Below, piece by piece: positions 63,304 to 64,000 of a stretch of DNA of 64,000 nt (position 1 is the first letter of the stretch; each line of letters starts with the position of its first letter). Made by a program: the position numbers and the translations under genes. Origin of the DNA: Mucilaginibacter sp. (GTDB lineage Bacteria; Bacteroidota; Bacteroidia; Sphingobacteriales; Sphingobacteriaceae). The notes below the pieces were generated by a model. It was given only the letters and a program-made list of their open reading frames with translations, was not told the DNA's origin and did no database searches. The DNA lies in NCBI GenBank assembly GCA_030445275.1, contig JAUCSE010000006.1:1-64000 (forward strand). Reading direction: 5' to 3'.

Positions 63304-64000
63304 TTAGCGATTATTGAGCGCCCTTATAAATGCTGCTATTTCTTTTTTTTCCTTAGCGGAAAGTTGCAGACGATCGGCAGACAGCGTTTGGTTTGGCACC
63401 TTCAAACCTAGGCCAGTACCTCCACCCTGGTCATAAAAGTCGATCACTTCTTCCAGTGTCTTATACACGCCGTTATGCATATAAGGCGCAGACCTGGCGG
63501 TATTCCGCACAGTCGTAACCTTAAAAGCATATCTGTTAGATTCCACCGGCTGGAAAGCGTACAATCCCGGATCTGGGTCGATGGCTTTACTGTTCCTGGT
63601 TTTCGGCACGCCAATCACCTCGGCATCCATCTGCATATATCTCGGCGGAAGAGTACTATTAAATAAAGGCAGGTAATGGCAGGTGGAACAACGAGCCTTC
63701 CCCATGAAGAGATTAAAACCATTGATCTCGGTTTGATTAAGCATTTTTTGATCCCCTCTCATATAATCATCGAACCGACTGTTTAACGCGGTTAGACTGC
63801 GGACGTAGCTGGCCAGCGCATTTTTTATTTCCGCCGTATCGATGGCAACCCTGCCTTTTACCGGGAAAGCAACAGCGAAAAGCTCCCGATAATTTTTATC
63901 CTGCCAAAATTGCTGAACTGAAAGCCTGATATCCCCGTGCATTTCATCCCGGTTGCCTATTACGTCCCCAACCTGGTCTTCCAGTGAGGTCGCTCGCAGG
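63304..64000 (-). CDS. Di-haem cytochrome c peroxidase (MauG/CcpA family), C-terminal part
   Basis: The frame is open to the right edge of the window, so the gene is 5'-truncated here (an ATG at 63942 is internal). Family features are LEDQVGDVIGNRDEMHGD, the second-domain haem site GKARCSTCHYLPLFN, GVPKTRN, FKVTTVRNTARSAPYMHNGV and KTLEEVIDFYDQGGG. The C-terminus is KKEIAAFIRALNNR. The first CxxCH must lie beyond 64000. The family reduces peroxide in the periplasm or matures cofactors. A signal peptide cannot be seen because the start is missing. Confidence 0.88.
   Translation of the reverse strand, partial: LRATSLEDQVGDVIGNRDEMHGDIRLSVQQFWQDKNYRELFAVAFPVKGRVAIDTAEIKNALASYVRSLTALNSRFDDYMRGDQKMLNQTEINGFNLFMGKARCSTCHYLPLFNSTLPPRYMQMDAEVIGVPKTRNSKAIDPDPGLYAFQPVESNRYAFKVTTVRNTARSAPYMHNGVYKTLEEVIDFYDQGGGTGLGLKVPNQTLSADRLQLSAKEKKEIAAFIRALNNR

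Overview
The window looks like a chromosomal segment of a Bacteroidota bacterium, most likely Sphingobacteriaceae (Mucilaginibacter or Pedobacter type). The evidence is SusC/SusD pairs, many lipoproteins with Cys-Lys-Lys lipoboxes, Bacteroidetes-type promoters (-33 TTTG, -7 TAnnTTTG), Bacteroidetes-style mobilization genes, and ORF6N and RhuM proteins. Genus is inferred from protein character only; there is no rRNA in the window.

Region 1 (1-14.0 kb) is mobile DNA. It opens with the 3' end of a group II intron (domains V and VI) sitting in a tyrosine recombinase gene. An ORF6N DNA-binding protein, an orphan tail-spike-like beta-helix protein and a mobilization module follow (coiled-coil membrane protein, relaxase, MobC-like protein, a cruciform-rich oriT candidate, three small DNA-binding proteins). 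Then come a tRNA/tmRNA-3'-end-like att site with its terminator, a second frameshifted tyrosine recombinase, a RhuM-Fic fusion, and a complete antisense group II intron whose ends can be placed to the base. A family of palindromes (core GGTCRCAA-N-TTGYGACC or its complement) lies in and around the ORF6N and RhuM-Fic genes. The intron has split one of them; removing the intron restores a perfect 33-bp palindrome.

Region 2 (14-31 kb) is a degraded accessory region. Intact genes are a sialate O-acetylesterase, two short-chain dehydrogenases, an MFS exporter, two AraC regulators and two glycosyltransferases. Among them lie many relics: an HxlR regulator, an S1/P1 nuclease broken by a 14-bp duplication, glf broken in a homopolymer, a headless GH24 lysozyme fused onto a truncated beta-propeller gene, and a glycosyltransferase with one in-frame TGA. 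Two dispersed repeats (168 bp and about 85 bp) also lie here.

Region 3 (31-56 kb) holds two leftward outer-membrane uptake operons. The first is SusC-SusD-DUF1735. The second has eleven genes in 18 kb: two SusC/SusD pairs plus seven further surface lipoproteins (fasciclin, DUF5007, DUF5008, phosphatase-like with a LamG-like domain, DUF1735-PA14, PKD-discoidin), with no recognisable glycoside hydrolase. Both have consensus promoters with LacI-type AAACGnTT operator-like sequences in the spacer. The long leader of the eleven-gene operon carries three related micro-ORFs of the form M-(K/N)-R-x-x-x-L-H-(H/Y)-F-F-R.

Region 4 (56-64 kb) is ordinary chromosome: a 5-oxoprolinase operon (pxpB-pxpC-pxpA) with a YcsG-like transporter, an AraC regulator divergent from an SDR gene, a DUF2147 protein, and the C-terminal part of a di-haem cytochrome c peroxidase that runs off the right edge.

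Most notable are the micro-ORF leader, the intragenic and intergenic palindrome family with its intron-split member, and the operator-in-spacer promoters shared by the two SusC operons.
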